This document shows, piece after piece, positions 6,917 through 15,954 of a stretch of DNA of 64,000 nt. The first letter of the stretch is position 1. Each line of letters opens with the position of its first letter. Source of the DNA: Convivina praedatoris (GTDB lineage Bacteria > Bacillota > Bacilli > Lactobacillales > Lactobacillaceae); the NCBI RefSeq assembly GCF_933208505.1, contig NZ_CAKOEU010000005.1, one strand, 5' to 3'. A program made the translations under genes and the position numbers. Under the pieces are notes generated by a model. That model saw only the letters and a list, made by a program, of their open reading frames with translations. It made no database searches and was not told the origin of the DNA.

Positions 6917-7761
6917 TGGTTAGTCAACGGAAAAAAATTATTGTCAATAGTATAGTTGGATTAGTCGTATTGTTTGGTGTGGTTTTTATTGGGCTGGGTT
7001 TGCATAATAAAAATCAAAATAAGGGTCAAATCGGGGCTCATAATGATGAATGGCCACGGATTAAAAGTGAAAAAACAATTACAATCGGGTTGGATGATAC
7101 CTTTGTACCTATGGGTTTTCGAGATAATAGTGGCAAATTAGTCGGTTTTGATATTGATTTGGCTACTCAAGTTTTTAAGGATTTGGGCATTGCCGTTAAG
7201 TGGCAACCAATTGATTGGTCCATGAAGGAAACTGAGTTAAATACGGGGAATATTGATGCAATTTGGAATGGTTATACTGCCACGCCAGAACGGGCTCAAA
7301 AAGTTGCCTTTTCGAATTCATATCATCGAGTTACTCAGGTAGTGGTGACACTAAAGAAAAATAATATCAATAGTTTTGCCGATATGAGTGGTAAGATATT
7401 AGCTGATCAGAATTCCTCAAGTGGTGATGCCGAGTTGAATGCCAAGCCTAATATTTTGAAAAAATATATTAAAGATAATAAGGCTGTTGGTTATGATACC
7501 TTTGATAAAGCGTTTAATGATTTGAATGCTGGTCGAATTGATGGTTTACTTGTTGATGAAGATTATGCTCGTTACTATATTAGTCATCAAGATAACGCTG
7601 ATAATTACCAAATTGTTAAGGGTGATTTTTCAATGACGGATGATGTGGTTGGCTTCCGTAAGGGGGATGTTGGCCTACAAAAAGCAGTTAACGAACAATT
7701 TAGTAAGTTACAAAAAAATGGCTGGATCAGTGATTTAGAAAAGAAGTGGTTTGGTCAGTGA
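6916..7761 (+). CDS. Amino acid ABC transporter substrate-binding protein, membrane-anchored
   Basis: The extracellular binding protein has 281 residues and the family-3 solute-binding fold (ITIGLDDTFVPMGFRD, GFDIDLATQVF, then GNIDAIWNG). Its first 30 residues are basic then hydrophobic and contain no Cys, so it cannot be lipid-anchored; the segment probably remains as a membrane anchor. The start overlaps the ATPase stop by one base (TAATG), with GGAGG ten bases upstream. A terminator follows. Histidine is the likely ligand only because of the T-box leader. Confidence 0.88.
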   Translation: MVSQRKKIIVNSIVGLVVLFGVVFIGLGLHNKNQNKGQIGAHNDEWPRIKSEKTITIGLDDTFVPMGFRDNSGKLVGFDIDLATQVFKDLGIAVKWQPIDWSMKETELNTGNIDAIWNGYTATPERAQKVAFSNSYHRVTQVVVTLKKNNINSFADMSGKILADQNSSSGDAELNAKPNILKKYIKDNKAVGYDTFDKAFNDLNAGRIDGLLVDEDYARYYISHQDNADNYQIVKGDFSMTDDVVGFRKGDVGLQKAVNEQFSKLQKNGWISDLEKKWFGQ

Positions 7762-7762
7762 G

Positions 7763-7783
7763 AAGCGCTATAGGCGCTTTTTT
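7763..7783 (+). terminator. Terminator of the importer operon
   Basis: AAGCGC pairs with GCGCTT around TATAG, followed by six T residues. Confidence 0.8.
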
Positions 7784-7817
7784 CATTAAAAAAATTTAAA
7801 GAGAGATACTGAGTATT

Positions 7818-9101
7818 TTGAAAATCAAGAGCTATCAAATAAACCAACGGGTTAAGTTGGTCGTTGTGCCCAATTGTCAATTTAAAACAGTTCAATTAGC
7901 CGTTAATTTTGCCAGTACGGCTAGTAGTTCTCAATTAGTTAGTCAACGGGCCCTACTATCTTATGTACAGGCAGTCAGTTCTGCCAAATATATTAATCAA
8001 CAAGCAGTTGCTCGTCAGTTAATTTCCCTATTTGGTAGCCAATATCAAACCGATGTGCAACTTTTTGGCAATCAACATCAGGTACGGTTCTTATTACAAT
8101 GTCCTAATCCGCAATATATTAATCAAAATAGTGATTATCTTGAGATCAATTTGGCCTTTATTAGGTCAATGATTTTTGAACCACTCCTAGACTCAGCGAG
8201 CTCATTTAATGCTGGTATTGTTCGTCAAGAAAGACAAAGCTTACTAAATGAATTGTTATCAGTAGCTGATGATAAAGTTGATTTTGCTCTAGCTCAATTA
8301 CGGCAATTAACCATTCCTGTGGTAGCGCTTCAATCTTCAGCATTAGGTACAGTTGAGGAAATCCAATCAATTTCTTCTCAGCAGCTTTATCAGACACACC
8401 AAAGAATGATTTATCATGATCAGGTGACGATTACGGTACTAGGGGATGTAGATGCTAAGCAGCTATTTAAAACTTTTAGTCAATGGCCCTGGGGTGATCT
8501 TGAGTTAGCTGACCAAACTGAACAACGTCCATTTATGGACTTGTCACAGCAAGGATTATCCATTAAGAATGAGCTTAGGCCTCAGATTGAACAGGCAGTG
8601 TTAACCAAAAATTACCTTTTGCCAATTAATCCCAATAGTGATCAACGTTTTACGGCCTTGGTATTAAATACGATGTTTGGCGGTGCTCCGATTTCTAAGT
8701 TGTTTATGAATATTCGTGAGAAACACGCTCTTTGTTACAGTATTGTTAGTCGTTGGCAGTTAGATTGGCGGTTATTGACTGTAATTGTCGGCTTAGGTGT
8801 TGATACAGTAGATAGGGTAAGCAGTATGATTGAAACAGAACAGCAAGCATTAGCAGCCGGTGATTTCTCTGATCAACTATTAGCTGATGTTAAAGAAATA
8901 TTAATTAATGACTATCTTAGTCAATTGGATGTACCGATGAGTGTTTTGTCGATTATTTTACGACAAGAAATGACCCAATTGAAGATCACTCCTCAGGAAT
9001 GGATAGCTAAAATTAATACTGTACAACGTGATGATATTCAATCTTTGGCGCAACAAATGCGGGCTATTTACCAATACAATTTACTGCCTGAGGAGCTCTA
9101 A
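7818..9101 (+). CDS. ymfF: M16 family peptidase-like protein YmfF, non-catalytic type
   Basis: The 427-residue protein has the two-lobed M16 fold but no HxxEH zinc motif, as is usual for the YmfF partner of YmfH. The second half has the typical PISKLFMNIREKHALCYS motif. It starts at a TTG with only a weak ribosome site (AGAGA), so initiation may be poor. The stop overlaps the ymfH start, which supports a joint complex. By synteny with Bacillus ymfF-ymfH-ymfM-pgsA the pair belongs to the conserved block before pgsA and recA; its substrate is not known to me. Confidence 0.82.
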   Translation: MKIKSYQINQRVKLVVVPNCQFKTVQLAVNFASTASSSQLVSQRALLSYVQAVSSAKYINQQAVARQLISLFGSQYQTDVQLFGNQHQVRFLLQCPNPQYINQNSDYLEINLAFIRSMIFEPLLDSASSFNAGIVRQERQSLLNELLSVADDKVDFALAQLRQLTIPVVALQSSALGTVEEIQSISSQQLYQTHQRMIYHDQVTITVLGDVDAKQLFKTFSQWPWGDLELADQTEQRPFMDLSQQGLSIKNELRPQIEQAVLTKNYLLPINPNSDQRFTALVLNTMFGGAPISKLFMNIREKHALCYSIVSRWQLDWRLLTVIVGLGVDTVDRVSSMIETEQQALAAGDFSDQLLADVKEILINDYLSQLDVPMSVLSIILRQEMTQLKITPQEWIAKINTVQRDDIQSLAQQMRAIYQYNLLPEEL

Positions 9102-10369
9102 TGATTAAAAATTATACTAATCTTGGTGAGAAAGTTATTGAAGAGGTCTTGCCAAATGGTTTAAAGTTGATAATGGTTCCTCGTGCCAACTATCATCAAT
9201 GCGTCGCAGTTTTAAGTACCCGGTTTGGTTCATTGACTCAAAAAGTGACCGTGGACGGACAAAATATTTTAGATATTCCAGCCGGAACGGCCCATTTTTT
9301 AGAACATAAACTTTTTGACAAACAAGACGAGGATGCTTTTTATCGGTTTAGTCAGCTTGGTGCTGATGCTAATGCCTTTACAACCAATTTACAAACCAGT
9401 TATTATTTTTCTACTAGCCAAAATTTAGCTGCCTGCTTACAACATTTGCTAGATTTTGTACAAATACCATATTTTGATCAAAGCAAGGTGGTCAAAGAAC
9501 GTGGTATCATCGAGCAAGAAATTCAAATGTACCAAGATGATCCAGAATGGCGTTTGTACATGACCTTGTTGGAACAATTGTATCCTAAATCACCATTAGC
9601 GCTCGATATCGCGGGTAGTCCAGCTTCATTAAAGCAGATTACGGATGACCTGTTATATCAAATCCATCACATCTTTTACCAGCCTAAGAATTTAACTTTG
9701 CAGGTAGTTGGGAAATTTGATCCGACAGCAATTTTTAATTTAGTACAAGCCAATCAAGCCAATAAGGTACCAGCAATAGTTGATTTTAAAACCTTTAACC
9801 CGACTTTAGAAACTAGGCTATCGCAAGATTTCCAAGTTACAGCTAATGTTACTATTCCTAAAGCCGCTTGGGGAATTCGTTTCCCAGCTGGTGATTGGCA
9901 GGGGCTGGCAATGAGTCGACGAAGTTTAGTGGCAGATTTACTACTTGATATTTTATTTGGAGAACAGACTACTTGGTATCAAGATTTGTATAATAAAAGT
10001 ATTATTGATGATAATTTTGACTTCGAATACGTTCTAATGCCCCAGTACCAATATTTAACTTTTTTCAGTCAAACTCATTTTTATACGCAGTTAGAAACTG
10101 CTTTATGTTCACGCTTGGAAAATTACCATGATTACCTCTTAAATCACCAACAAGTTTTTCTTGAATTGCAAGCAGCAACGTTAGGAGAAGCAATTATCCG
10201 GTTGAATTCATTAGAACAAATTGCGCTTCGGGGGGATGATATCTTGTGTGGGGTTAATCTCTTTGATAAAATTGATGTATTAAAGGAAATAAAATTTAAG
10301 GATATACTTGATCTTGCGGATCAGTTGTTTAATCAATTTGAACTCAGTCGAGTAATATTAAAAAAGTAG
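9101..10369 (+). CDS. ymfH: M16 family zinc peptidase YmfH
   Basis: This is the catalytic partner of YmfF. The 422-residue product has the inverted zinc motif HFLEH at residues 65-69, followed by ERGIIEQEIQMYQDDP, which supplies the third ligand Glu. There is no signal peptide, so it acts in the cytoplasm or at the inner face of the membrane. GAGGAG precedes the ATG, which overlaps the ymfF stop by one base. rodZ follows after 12 bases. Confidence 0.88.
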   Translation: MIKNYTNLGEKVIEEVLPNGLKLIMVPRANYHQCVAVLSTRFGSLTQKVTVDGQNILDIPAGTAHFLEHKLFDKQDEDAFYRFSQLGADANAFTTNLQTSYYFSTSQNLAACLQHLLDFVQIPYFDQSKVVKERGIIEQEIQMYQDDPEWRLYMTLLEQLYPKSPLALDIAGSPASLKQITDDLLYQIHHIFYQPKNLTLQVVGKFDPTAIFNLVQANQANKVPAIVDFKTFNPTLETRLSQDFQVTANVTIPKAAWGIRFPAGDWQGLAMSRRSLVADLLLDILFGEQTTWYQDLYNKSIIDDNFDFEYVLMPQYQYLTFFSQTHFYTQLETALCSRLENYHDYLLNHQQVFLELQAATLGEAIIRLNSLEQIALRGDDILCGVNLFDKIDVLKEIKFKDILDLADQLFNQFELSRVILKK

Positions 10370-10381
10370 GCGAATAACATT

Positions 10382-11248
10382 ATGTCAGAGGTATTAACTG
10401 AAGCAATTAGTCAACAGTTAAAAGACGCCCGTCAACAGCAGGGATTGTCACTAGATGAATTAAATCAAAAAACTAAGATTCAAACTCGTTATTTAAAAGC
10501 ACTTGAAGAAGGTGATGCAGATACTCTTCCTAGTGCCTTTTATGTGCGGGCTTTTGCACGCCGCTATGCCGAAGCAGTCGGACTTAATCCAGATGAATTA
10601 TTGGGTGAAAGTGAAGAGAGCCCAATTGTGCCGAGTGATTTAAGTTATGCGCACCGTGATGATGATGGTGTCGTTCGAGCTGGTGTAGATCATAATGAGA
10701 GTGCGAAAACTCGTTTAATGGGGTGGGTTCCTAAAATTTGGGTTGGCTTAGGAATTTTTGTTGGACTACTAATTGTCTGGTTAGTGATAACGCAACTGGC
10801 TAGCAGTGGTAAACAAAGTAGTTCACAGAGTCAGGTTGAAGTGTCATCATCTTCAGTATCCAAAGCTAGTTCCTCATCTTCTTCGTCATCATCAAAAAAG
10901 GATGAGATTCAATTGGGACAAGCACAGACCAATGCCCAACAACTAACAACGACCTATAATATTGCCGGTCAGCAAGCTAAAGCCCATAAGTTGGTAATTA
11001 AGGCTAGTGCTACAGGTACAACGGTCAAAGTTAATGATGCTACCAGTAAAATTTTGTTTAATGAAACTGTAGCTGCTAATACCGAGAAAACTGTTGAAAT
11101 TCCAGCTAATACTACAGCTGTTAATGTTCAGTTTGGTACGGTTGCTAATGGTACGGTGTCATTGGATGGTCAGGCAGTTGCTATTAATAATTTGCCTACG
11201 ATGCCAGCACCTACAACCTGGAATCTTCTGTTGAATTTTAATAAGTGA
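10382..11248 (+). CDS. rodZ: RodZ-like cell-shape protein (YmfM type)
   Basis: RodZ couples MreB filaments to the membrane. The 288-residue product has an N-terminal HTH_25 domain (about residues 8-70, including LSLDELNQKTKIQTRYLKAL), one membrane segment (about 119-140), a Ser-rich linker (about 142-172) and an extracellular DUF4115-like beta domain. The linker is almost pure Ser with a few Lys and Gln. It lies between the M16 pair and pgsA as in Bacillus, far from mreB in this window. Confidence 0.85.
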   Translation: MSEVLTEAISQQLKDARQQQGLSLDELNQKTKIQTRYLKALEEGDADTLPSAFYVRAFARRYAEAVGLNPDELLGESEESPIVPSDLSYAHRDDDGVVRAGVDHNESAKTRLMGWVPKIWVGLGIFVGLLIVWLVITQLASSGKQSSSQSQVEVSSSSVSKASSSSSSSSSKKDEIQLGQAQTNAQQLTTTYNIAGQQAKAHKLVIKASATGTTVKVNDATSKILFNETVAANTEKTVEIPANTTAVNVQFGTVANGTVSLDGQAVAINNLPTMPAPTTWNLLLNFNK

Positions 11249-11259
11249 GTGGTATTACA

Positions 11260-11844
11260 ATGAATTTACCGAATCGATTAACTGTTTTTCGTATCTTCTT
11301 AATTCCCATATTTATGCTGACATTATCAATTCCGTCTACTAATAGCTGGGGTGTTTTAAATATTGGATCCGGGCATACATTACCGTTAACTTGGTTGTTT
11401 GCGGCAATTATTTTTGCTGTTGCTTCACTAACGGATTTTTTGGACGGACAGATTGCCCGTCGTAAAAATTTAGTTACTAATTTTGGTAAGTTTGCCGATC
11501 CCTTGGCAGATAAGTTATTAGTTATGACGGCCTTGATTTACCTTACGGCCTTTGGTGTAGTGGCACCATGGATGACTGCCGTTATTGTAATTCGTGAGTT
11601 GGCTATTACTGGTTTACGAACTTTACTTGTAGAAAATAATGGGAAGGTTTTGGCAGCCGCCTTACCGGGTAAAATTAAAACATTTTCGCAAATGTTTGCC
11701 ATTGTCTTTCTTTACCTGCATAATTGGCCAGTTGCTGGTGTGCCAGTTGGAGAAACATTGTTGGTTATTGCAGTTATATTTACTATTTATTCAGGAATTG
11801 ATTATTTTTGGCAAAATCGTCAAGTATTTTCTGACGGATTATAA
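11260..11844 (+). CDS. pgsA: Phosphatidylglycerophosphate synthase PgsA
   Basis: PgsA makes phosphatidylglycerol phosphate from CDP-diacylglycerol and glycerol 3-phosphate. The 194-residue membrane protein has the CDP-alcohol phosphotransferase signature with Asp62, Gly63, Ala66, Arg67, Gly76, Asp80 and Asp84. I start at the ATG at 11260, with GAGTGG seven bases upstream; a GTG at 11245 overlapping the rodZ stop is possible but lacks a ribosome site. GpsA, encoded at 19.7-20.7 kb, supplies its glycerol 3-phosphate. Confidence 0.93.
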   Translation: MNLPNRLTVFRIFLIPIFMLTLSIPSTNSWGVLNIGSGHTLPLTWLFAAIIFAVASLTDFLDGQIARRKNLVTNFGKFADPLADKLLVMTALIYLTAFGVVAPWMTAVIVIRELAITGLRTLLVENNGKVLAAALPGKIKTFSQMFAIVFLYLHNWPVAGVPVGETLLVIAVIFTIYSGIDYFWQNRQVFSDGL

Positions 11845-11849
11845 AAATG

Positions 11850-11872
11850 AAAGCGCGTTGGCGCTTTTTTTC
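11850..11872 (+). terminator. Terminator after pgsA
   Basis: AAAGCGC pairs with GCGCTTT around GTTG, then a T run. Confidence 0.85.
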
Positions 11873-11897
11873 GTATAAAGAAATGAAAGGATAGGGA

Positions 11898-11911
11898 CGA
11901 ACAAATGTTCG
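11898..11911 (+). promoter_or_regulatory. LexA (DinR) box of recA
   Basis: CGAACAAATGTTCG is a perfect match to the Gram-positive SOS box CGAACN4GTTCG. It overlaps the likely -35 of a promoter whose -10 is TATTAT (11929-11934), so LexA binding would block RNA polymerase and recA would be induced by DNA damage. I see no second such box in the window, including upstream of dinB. Confidence 0.9.
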
Positions 11912-11976
11912 AATTATTCTTGATTTTCTATTATTAAACAGGTAAACTAATCGTAATTAATAAGGAGTTAACTTAC

Positions 11977-13098
11977 ATGGTTGCAAAGAAAAATGCTCAA
12001 AGTAAGCAAGATGGTCGTCGAGCGGCTCTAGATGATGCATTGAAGCGGATTGAAAAAAATTTTGGAAAAGGATCGATTATGACTTTGGGTGATAATGTTA
12101 CTACCCAAGTGGAGACCATTCCTTCTGGATCTGTTAAATTGGATATTGCTTTAGGGGTTGGTGGATATCCTAAAGGACGAGTCATTGAAATATATGGTCC
12201 GGAATCCTCAGGGAAAACAACACTGGCCTTGCATGCAGTCGCTGAAATTCAAAAAGCTGGTGGTACGGCAGCCTATATTGATGCTGAAAATGCTCTAGAT
12301 GTCAAATATGCAGAGGCGTTAGGTGTTAAGAAAGAAGAGCTCCTTTTATCACAGCCTGACACTGGGGAGCAAGGGTTGGAAATTACGGATGCCTTAGTTC
12401 AATCGGGGGCAGTGGATATGGTGGTTATTGATTCGGTTGCTGCTTTAGTACCTCGCGTTGAAATTGAAGGGGAAATGGGAGATGCCCATGTCGGTTTACA
12501 AGCCCGTTTGATGAGTCAGGCGCTTCGTAAGTTAGCTGGGACCTTGAACCGAACGGGTACGATTGCTATTTTCATTAACCAAATCCGTGAAAAAGTTGGA
12601 GTTATGTTTGGAAACCCAGAAACTACTCCTGGTGGTCGAGCTTTGAAGTTTTATTCCACTGTCCGTTTGGAAGTTCGGCGCTCAACTCAAATTAAAGATG
12701 GTTCAGATGTCACTGGAAACTTGACTAAGGTCAAAGTAGTTAAAAATAAGGTAGCGCCACCCTTTAAAGTGGCGGAAGTTGACATTATGTATGGGAAAGG
12801 GATTTCTCAAACCGGTGAAATTTTGGATCTAGCAGTTGATCAAGATATTGTTGATAAAGCTGGTGCTTGGTATGCCTATGAAGGAGAACGAATTGGGCAG
12901 GGCCGTGAAAAGGCCAAAGAATATTTAGATGATCCTGAACATACTGAGTTACGTGCTGAACTATATCATACAGTTCGTCAAGCCTATGGCATTGGTGATG
13001 AGACCGATGAGGCTGTACAAGAAGAACCCGTTGAGCCAGAAGCTAATCAAGAGCTTAATTTGATCGATGATGATCAAGCAGATCAACCAATTTCATAA
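11977..13098 (+). CDS. recA: Recombinase RecA
   Basis: RecA forms filaments on single-stranded DNA, drives strand exchange and triggers LexA self-cleavage. The 373-residue product has the P-loop GPESSGKT at residues 74-81, Walker B VVIDSVAAL, loop L2 around NQIREKVGVMFGNPETTPGG, and an acidic tail (about 345-373). AAGGAG precedes the ATG. cinA, which often lies between pgsA and recA in Bacillus, is absent. Confidence 0.97.
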   Translation: MVAKKNAQSKQDGRRAALDDALKRIEKNFGKGSIMTLGDNVTTQVETIPSGSVKLDIALGVGGYPKGRVIEIYGPESSGKTTLALHAVAEIQKAGGTAAYIDAENALDVKYAEALGVKKEELLLSQPDTGEQGLEITDALVQSGAVDMVVIDSVAALVPRVEIEGEMGDAHVGLQARLMSQALRKLAGTLNRTGTIAIFINQIREKVGVMFGNPETTPGGRALKFYSTVRLEVRRSTQIKDGSDVTGNLTKVKVVKNKVAPPFKVAEVDIMYGKGISQTGEILDLAVDQDIVDKAGAWYAYEGERIGQGREKAKEYLDDPEHTELRAELYHTVRQAYGIGDETDEAVQEEPVEPEANQELNLIDDDQADQPIS

Positions 13099-13112
13099 TA
13101 AGTAATTTACTA

Positions 13113-13142
13113 AAAAGAGGGCTAAATTAGTGCTCTTTTTTG
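13113..13142 (+). terminator. Terminator after recA
   Basis: AAAAAGAG pairs with CTCTTTTT around an inner imperfect stem, followed by T residues. A possible extended -10 (TGT-TACAAT, 13141-13149) overlaps its end and could serve the pst genes. Confidence 0.7.
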
Positions 13143-13235
13143 TTACAATAGACTTGCTTAAGTGAGTCAGTTACTTGAGTTTGTTAGTTATACGTACAGC
13201 AATCACAGTGACAGTATGTTGTGGGGGATGGTTTC

Positions 13236-14120
13236 ATGCCAAAAATGCACCGTGGAAGAACAATCTTTGCTGGTATTTTAGTTGTATTAGCATTGCTAAT
13301 TGGAACAGCTTACCTAACGCGAGATAAAACTTCCTCAAGTGTTTCAATTACAGCCGTTGGTTCAACAGCTCTTCAACCCTTGGTTGAAGCAGCCGGAGAA
13401 GATTATGCCAGAGATAATGCTGGTGTTTTTGTAAACGTTCAAGGAGGAGGAACAGGAACAGGTCTTAGCCAAGTTGCTCAAGGAGCAGTTGATTTAGGTA
13501 ATTCTGACCTTTTTGCTGCAGAGAAAAAAGGAATTAAGGCTCAGGATCTAGTTGATCATCAAGTTGCTGTAGTCGGGATTACCCCGATCTTAAATAAAGG
13601 ACTTAATATTCATGATTTAACTTCCAAACAGTTACAAGATATTTTTACTGGAAAAGTAACTAATTGGAAAGAATTAAACGGTCCGGATCAAGAAATTGTT
13701 GTGATCAATCGCGCCGCTGGTTCTGGTACTCGTGCAGCCTTTGAAAAGTGGGGATTAGACGGGGCTAAGAGTTTAGAAGCACAAGAGCAAGATTCTTCTG
13801 GAATGGTTCGTTCAATTGTTTCTAGTACTCCGGGCGCAATTTCTTATGTAGCTTTTGCCTATGGTAATAGCAGTGTTACTAGTCCGGCGATCAATGGTGT
13901 TGCTGCCAAAGATGAAAATGTTAAAAATGGTACTTATCCAATCTGGTCTTACGAACATATTTATACCAAAGGTAAGCCTAATCAGGCTGTACAAGGATTT
14001 CTTGATTATCTTATGTCCCATCAAGTTCAATCTAAATTAGTACCAAAGTTGGGTTATATTTCAATCCATGATATGGATATTAAACGTAGTATGGACGGAC
14101 AGATAACAGCCAATTCCTAA
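13236..14120 (+). CDS. pstS: Phosphate ABC transporter binding protein PstS, membrane-anchored
   Basis: PstS captures phosphate outside the cell for the PstCAB importer. The 294-residue product carries the typical AVGSTALQPLVEAAG and NRAAGSGTRAAFEKW phosphate-binding segments. Its N terminus is basic followed by a hydrophobic segment (about residues 9-27) with no Cys, so it has no lipobox and is probably held by an uncleaved membrane segment. The ATG at 13236 follows GGGGGATGG; an upstream in-frame GTG at 13221 is less likely. First gene of the pst operon. Confidence 0.9.
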   Translation: MPKMHRGRTIFAGILVVLALLIGTAYLTRDKTSSSVSITAVGSTALQPLVEAAGEDYARDNAGVFVNVQGGGTGTGLSQVAQGAVDLGNSDLFAAEKKGIKAQDLVDHQVAVVGITPILNKGLNIHDLTSKQLQDIFTGKVTNWKELNGPDQEIVVINRAAGSGTRAAFEKWGLDGAKSLEAQEQDSSGMVRSIVSSTPGAISYVAFAYGNSSVTSPAINGVAAKDENVKNGTYPIWSYEHIYTKGKPNQAVQGFLDYLMSHQVQSKLVPKLGYISIHDMDIKRSMDGQITANS

Positions 14121-14138
14121 GTCGGGTGGGAGAAGATT

Positions 14139-15062
14139 ATGGATAGTATTACAGAAAAAATCAAGAGACAGTCTGAGTCAACTCGTAAGGATCGTTTCGG
14201 TCGTACACTGAGTTGGACTGCGCTAACTTTTATTGTTTTAGTGGTAGCTTTAATTTTTGCTTTTGTGTTAAGTCGTGGCTTAAATACCTTTATTGCTAAT
14301 AAGGTATCAGTTACTGATTTTTTGTTTGGTACAACTTGGAATCCATCCGTGGTTAATCCAAAAACTCATCAACCTTTCGTGGGTGCCTTACCGATGATTA
14401 TGGGGTCTTTTCTAGTTACCTTTTTATCAGCAATAGTGGCGACTCCATTTGCGATTGGTACTGCTTTGTTTATGACTGAAATCGCTAAAAAACGTGGGGC
14501 TAAAATTATGCAACCTATCGTGGAATTGCTAGTTGGTATTCCTTCGGTTGTATATGGATTCATTGGTTTAACGGTAATTGTACCCTTTATGCGGGGCGTT
14601 GTTGGTGGATCGGGATTTGGTATTTTGTCAGGAACGATTGTTTTGTTTGTGATGATTTTACCCACAGTTACTTCAATGACCGTCGATACCTTGAAATCGG
14701 TACCACGTCATTATCGTGAATCGGCGTTGGCCATTGGTGCGACTCGGTGGCAGATGATTTATAAGGTAATCCTCCGTGCCGCCACTCCTGGTATTTTAAC
14801 TGCTGTGGTATTTGGTATGGCGCGAGCCTTTGGAGAGGCTTTGGCGGTTCAAATGGTTATCGGAAATGCAGCATTAATGCCTACGGGATTGACTACCCCA
14901 GCCTCAACTTTGACATCGGTGTTGACGATGGGAATTGGTAATACGGTGATGGGCTCTTTGCAAAATAATGTGTTATGGACATTAGCTATGATTTTGTTAC
15001 TTATGTCATTGGTCTTTAATTTAATTATCCGCATGATTGGTAGCAAAGGGGAGTTGAAATAA
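14139..15062 (+). CDS. pstC: Phosphate ABC transporter permease PstC
   Basis: PstC is one half of the membrane channel of the high-affinity phosphate importer. The 307-residue product has a cytoplasmic N-terminal tail of about 28 polar residues, six predicted membrane segments and the EAA loop (ESALAIGATRWQMIYKVILR). GGGAG precedes the ATG, 18 bases after pstS. The stop overlaps the pstA start by one base (TAATG). Confidence 0.93.
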   Translation: MDSITEKIKRQSESTRKDRFGRTLSWTALTFIVLVVALIFAFVLSRGLNTFIANKVSVTDFLFGTTWNPSVVNPKTHQPFVGALPMIMGSFLVTFLSAIVATPFAIGTALFMTEIAKKRGAKIMQPIVELLVGIPSVVYGFIGLTVIVPFMRGVVGGSGFGILSGTIVLFVMILPTVTSMTVDTLKSVPRHYRESALAIGATRWQMIYKVILRAATPGILTAVVFGMARAFGEALAVQMVIGNAALMPTGLTTPASTLTSVLTMGIGNTVMGSLQNNVLWTLAMILLLMSLVFNLIIRMIGSKGELK

Positions 15063-15946
15063 TGAACGCTAAATTAGCTGATAAAATTGCTACTACGGTT
15101 ATTTATGTTATTGCCGGTATGGTGGCTTTGGTTTTATTCTCCATGCTTGGATTTATCTTGGTACAAGGACTACCTCATCTTTCTTGGCACTTTTTAACTT
15201 CACCGGCGCTTTCCTTTGAAGCTGGTGGAGGAATTGGCATCCAATTGTTCAATTCCTTTTATCTATTAGTTTTGGCTATGGTTATTAGTTTTCCAATTGC
15301 TTTGGGTGCGGCCATTTATTTAAATGAGTATGCGAAGAAATCAGTTTGGACTAATATTATTCGAACTGCGATTGAAATTTTAAGTTCACTACCTTCTGTA
15401 GTTGTTGGTCTGTTTGGCTTTTTACTTTTCGTTGTTCAGTTTAAGTTTGGCTTTTCAATTTTATCTGGGGCGATTGCCTTAAGTATTTTTAATTTGCCAC
15501 TATTAACTCGTTCCATTGAGACTAGTTTGGCTCAAATTCCCTATTTGCAACGGGAGGCGGGGGCTGCTTTAGGGTTGTCCCGCTGGGAAACGGTTTTACA
15601 TGTTGTTTTGCCAGCCGCAGTTCCCTCAATTGTAACTGGAGTTGTCTTATCAGCGGGCCGGGTATTTGGTGAAGCAGCCGCTTTGATTTTTACCGCGGGG
15701 CAATCGGCACCAGCTTTGAACTTTATGGATTGGAATCCTTTCAATATCTCCAGTCCATTAAGTCCAATGCGTCCGGCGGAAACATTAGCAGTTCATATTT
15801 GGAAAATTAATTCGGAAGGAATCATGCCGGATTTGAATTTAGTTTCGGCTGGTGCTTCAGCTGTCCTAATTATTGTTGTTCTTATTTTTAATTTTAGTGC
15901 CCGTAAACTTGGTATGAAGCTCTTTAAAAAGCTAACCAGCTCTTGA
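15062..15946 (+). CDS. pstA: Phosphate ABC transporter permease PstA
   Basis: PstA is the second channel subunit. The 294-residue product has about six membrane segments and an EAA loop (REAGAALGLSRWETVLHVVLP). GGGGAG lies just before the start, inside the end of pstC, so translation of the two permeases is probably coupled. pstB1 follows after eight bases. Confidence 0.93.
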   Translation: MNAKLADKIATTVIYVIAGMVALVLFSMLGFILVQGLPHLSWHFLTSPALSFEAGGGIGIQLFNSFYLLVLAMVISFPIALGAAIYLNEYAKKSVWTNIIRTAIEILSSLPSVVVGLFGFLLFVVQFKFGFSILSGAIALSIFNLPLLTRSIETSLAQIPYLQREAGAALGLSRWETVLHVVLPAAVPSIVTGVVLSAGRVFGEAAALIFTAGQSAPALNFMDWNPFNISSPLSPMRPAETLAVHIWKINSEGIMPDLNLVSAGASAVLIIVVLIFNFSARKLGMKLFKKLTSS

Positions 15947-15954
15947 GGTAATAC

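Noticed and set aside
9101..10369. ymfFH as a bacteriocin-processing pair (AlbE/AlbF type)
   Set aside because: The M16 pair resembles AlbEF, but no peptide or radical-SAM gene is near, and the rodZ-pgsA-recA context points to the housekeeping YmfFH pair.
14369..14665. Antisense frame of 98 codons opposite pstC
   Set aside because: It is a shadow of the permease frame, and its Pro/Thr/Ile-rich product has no recognisable features.
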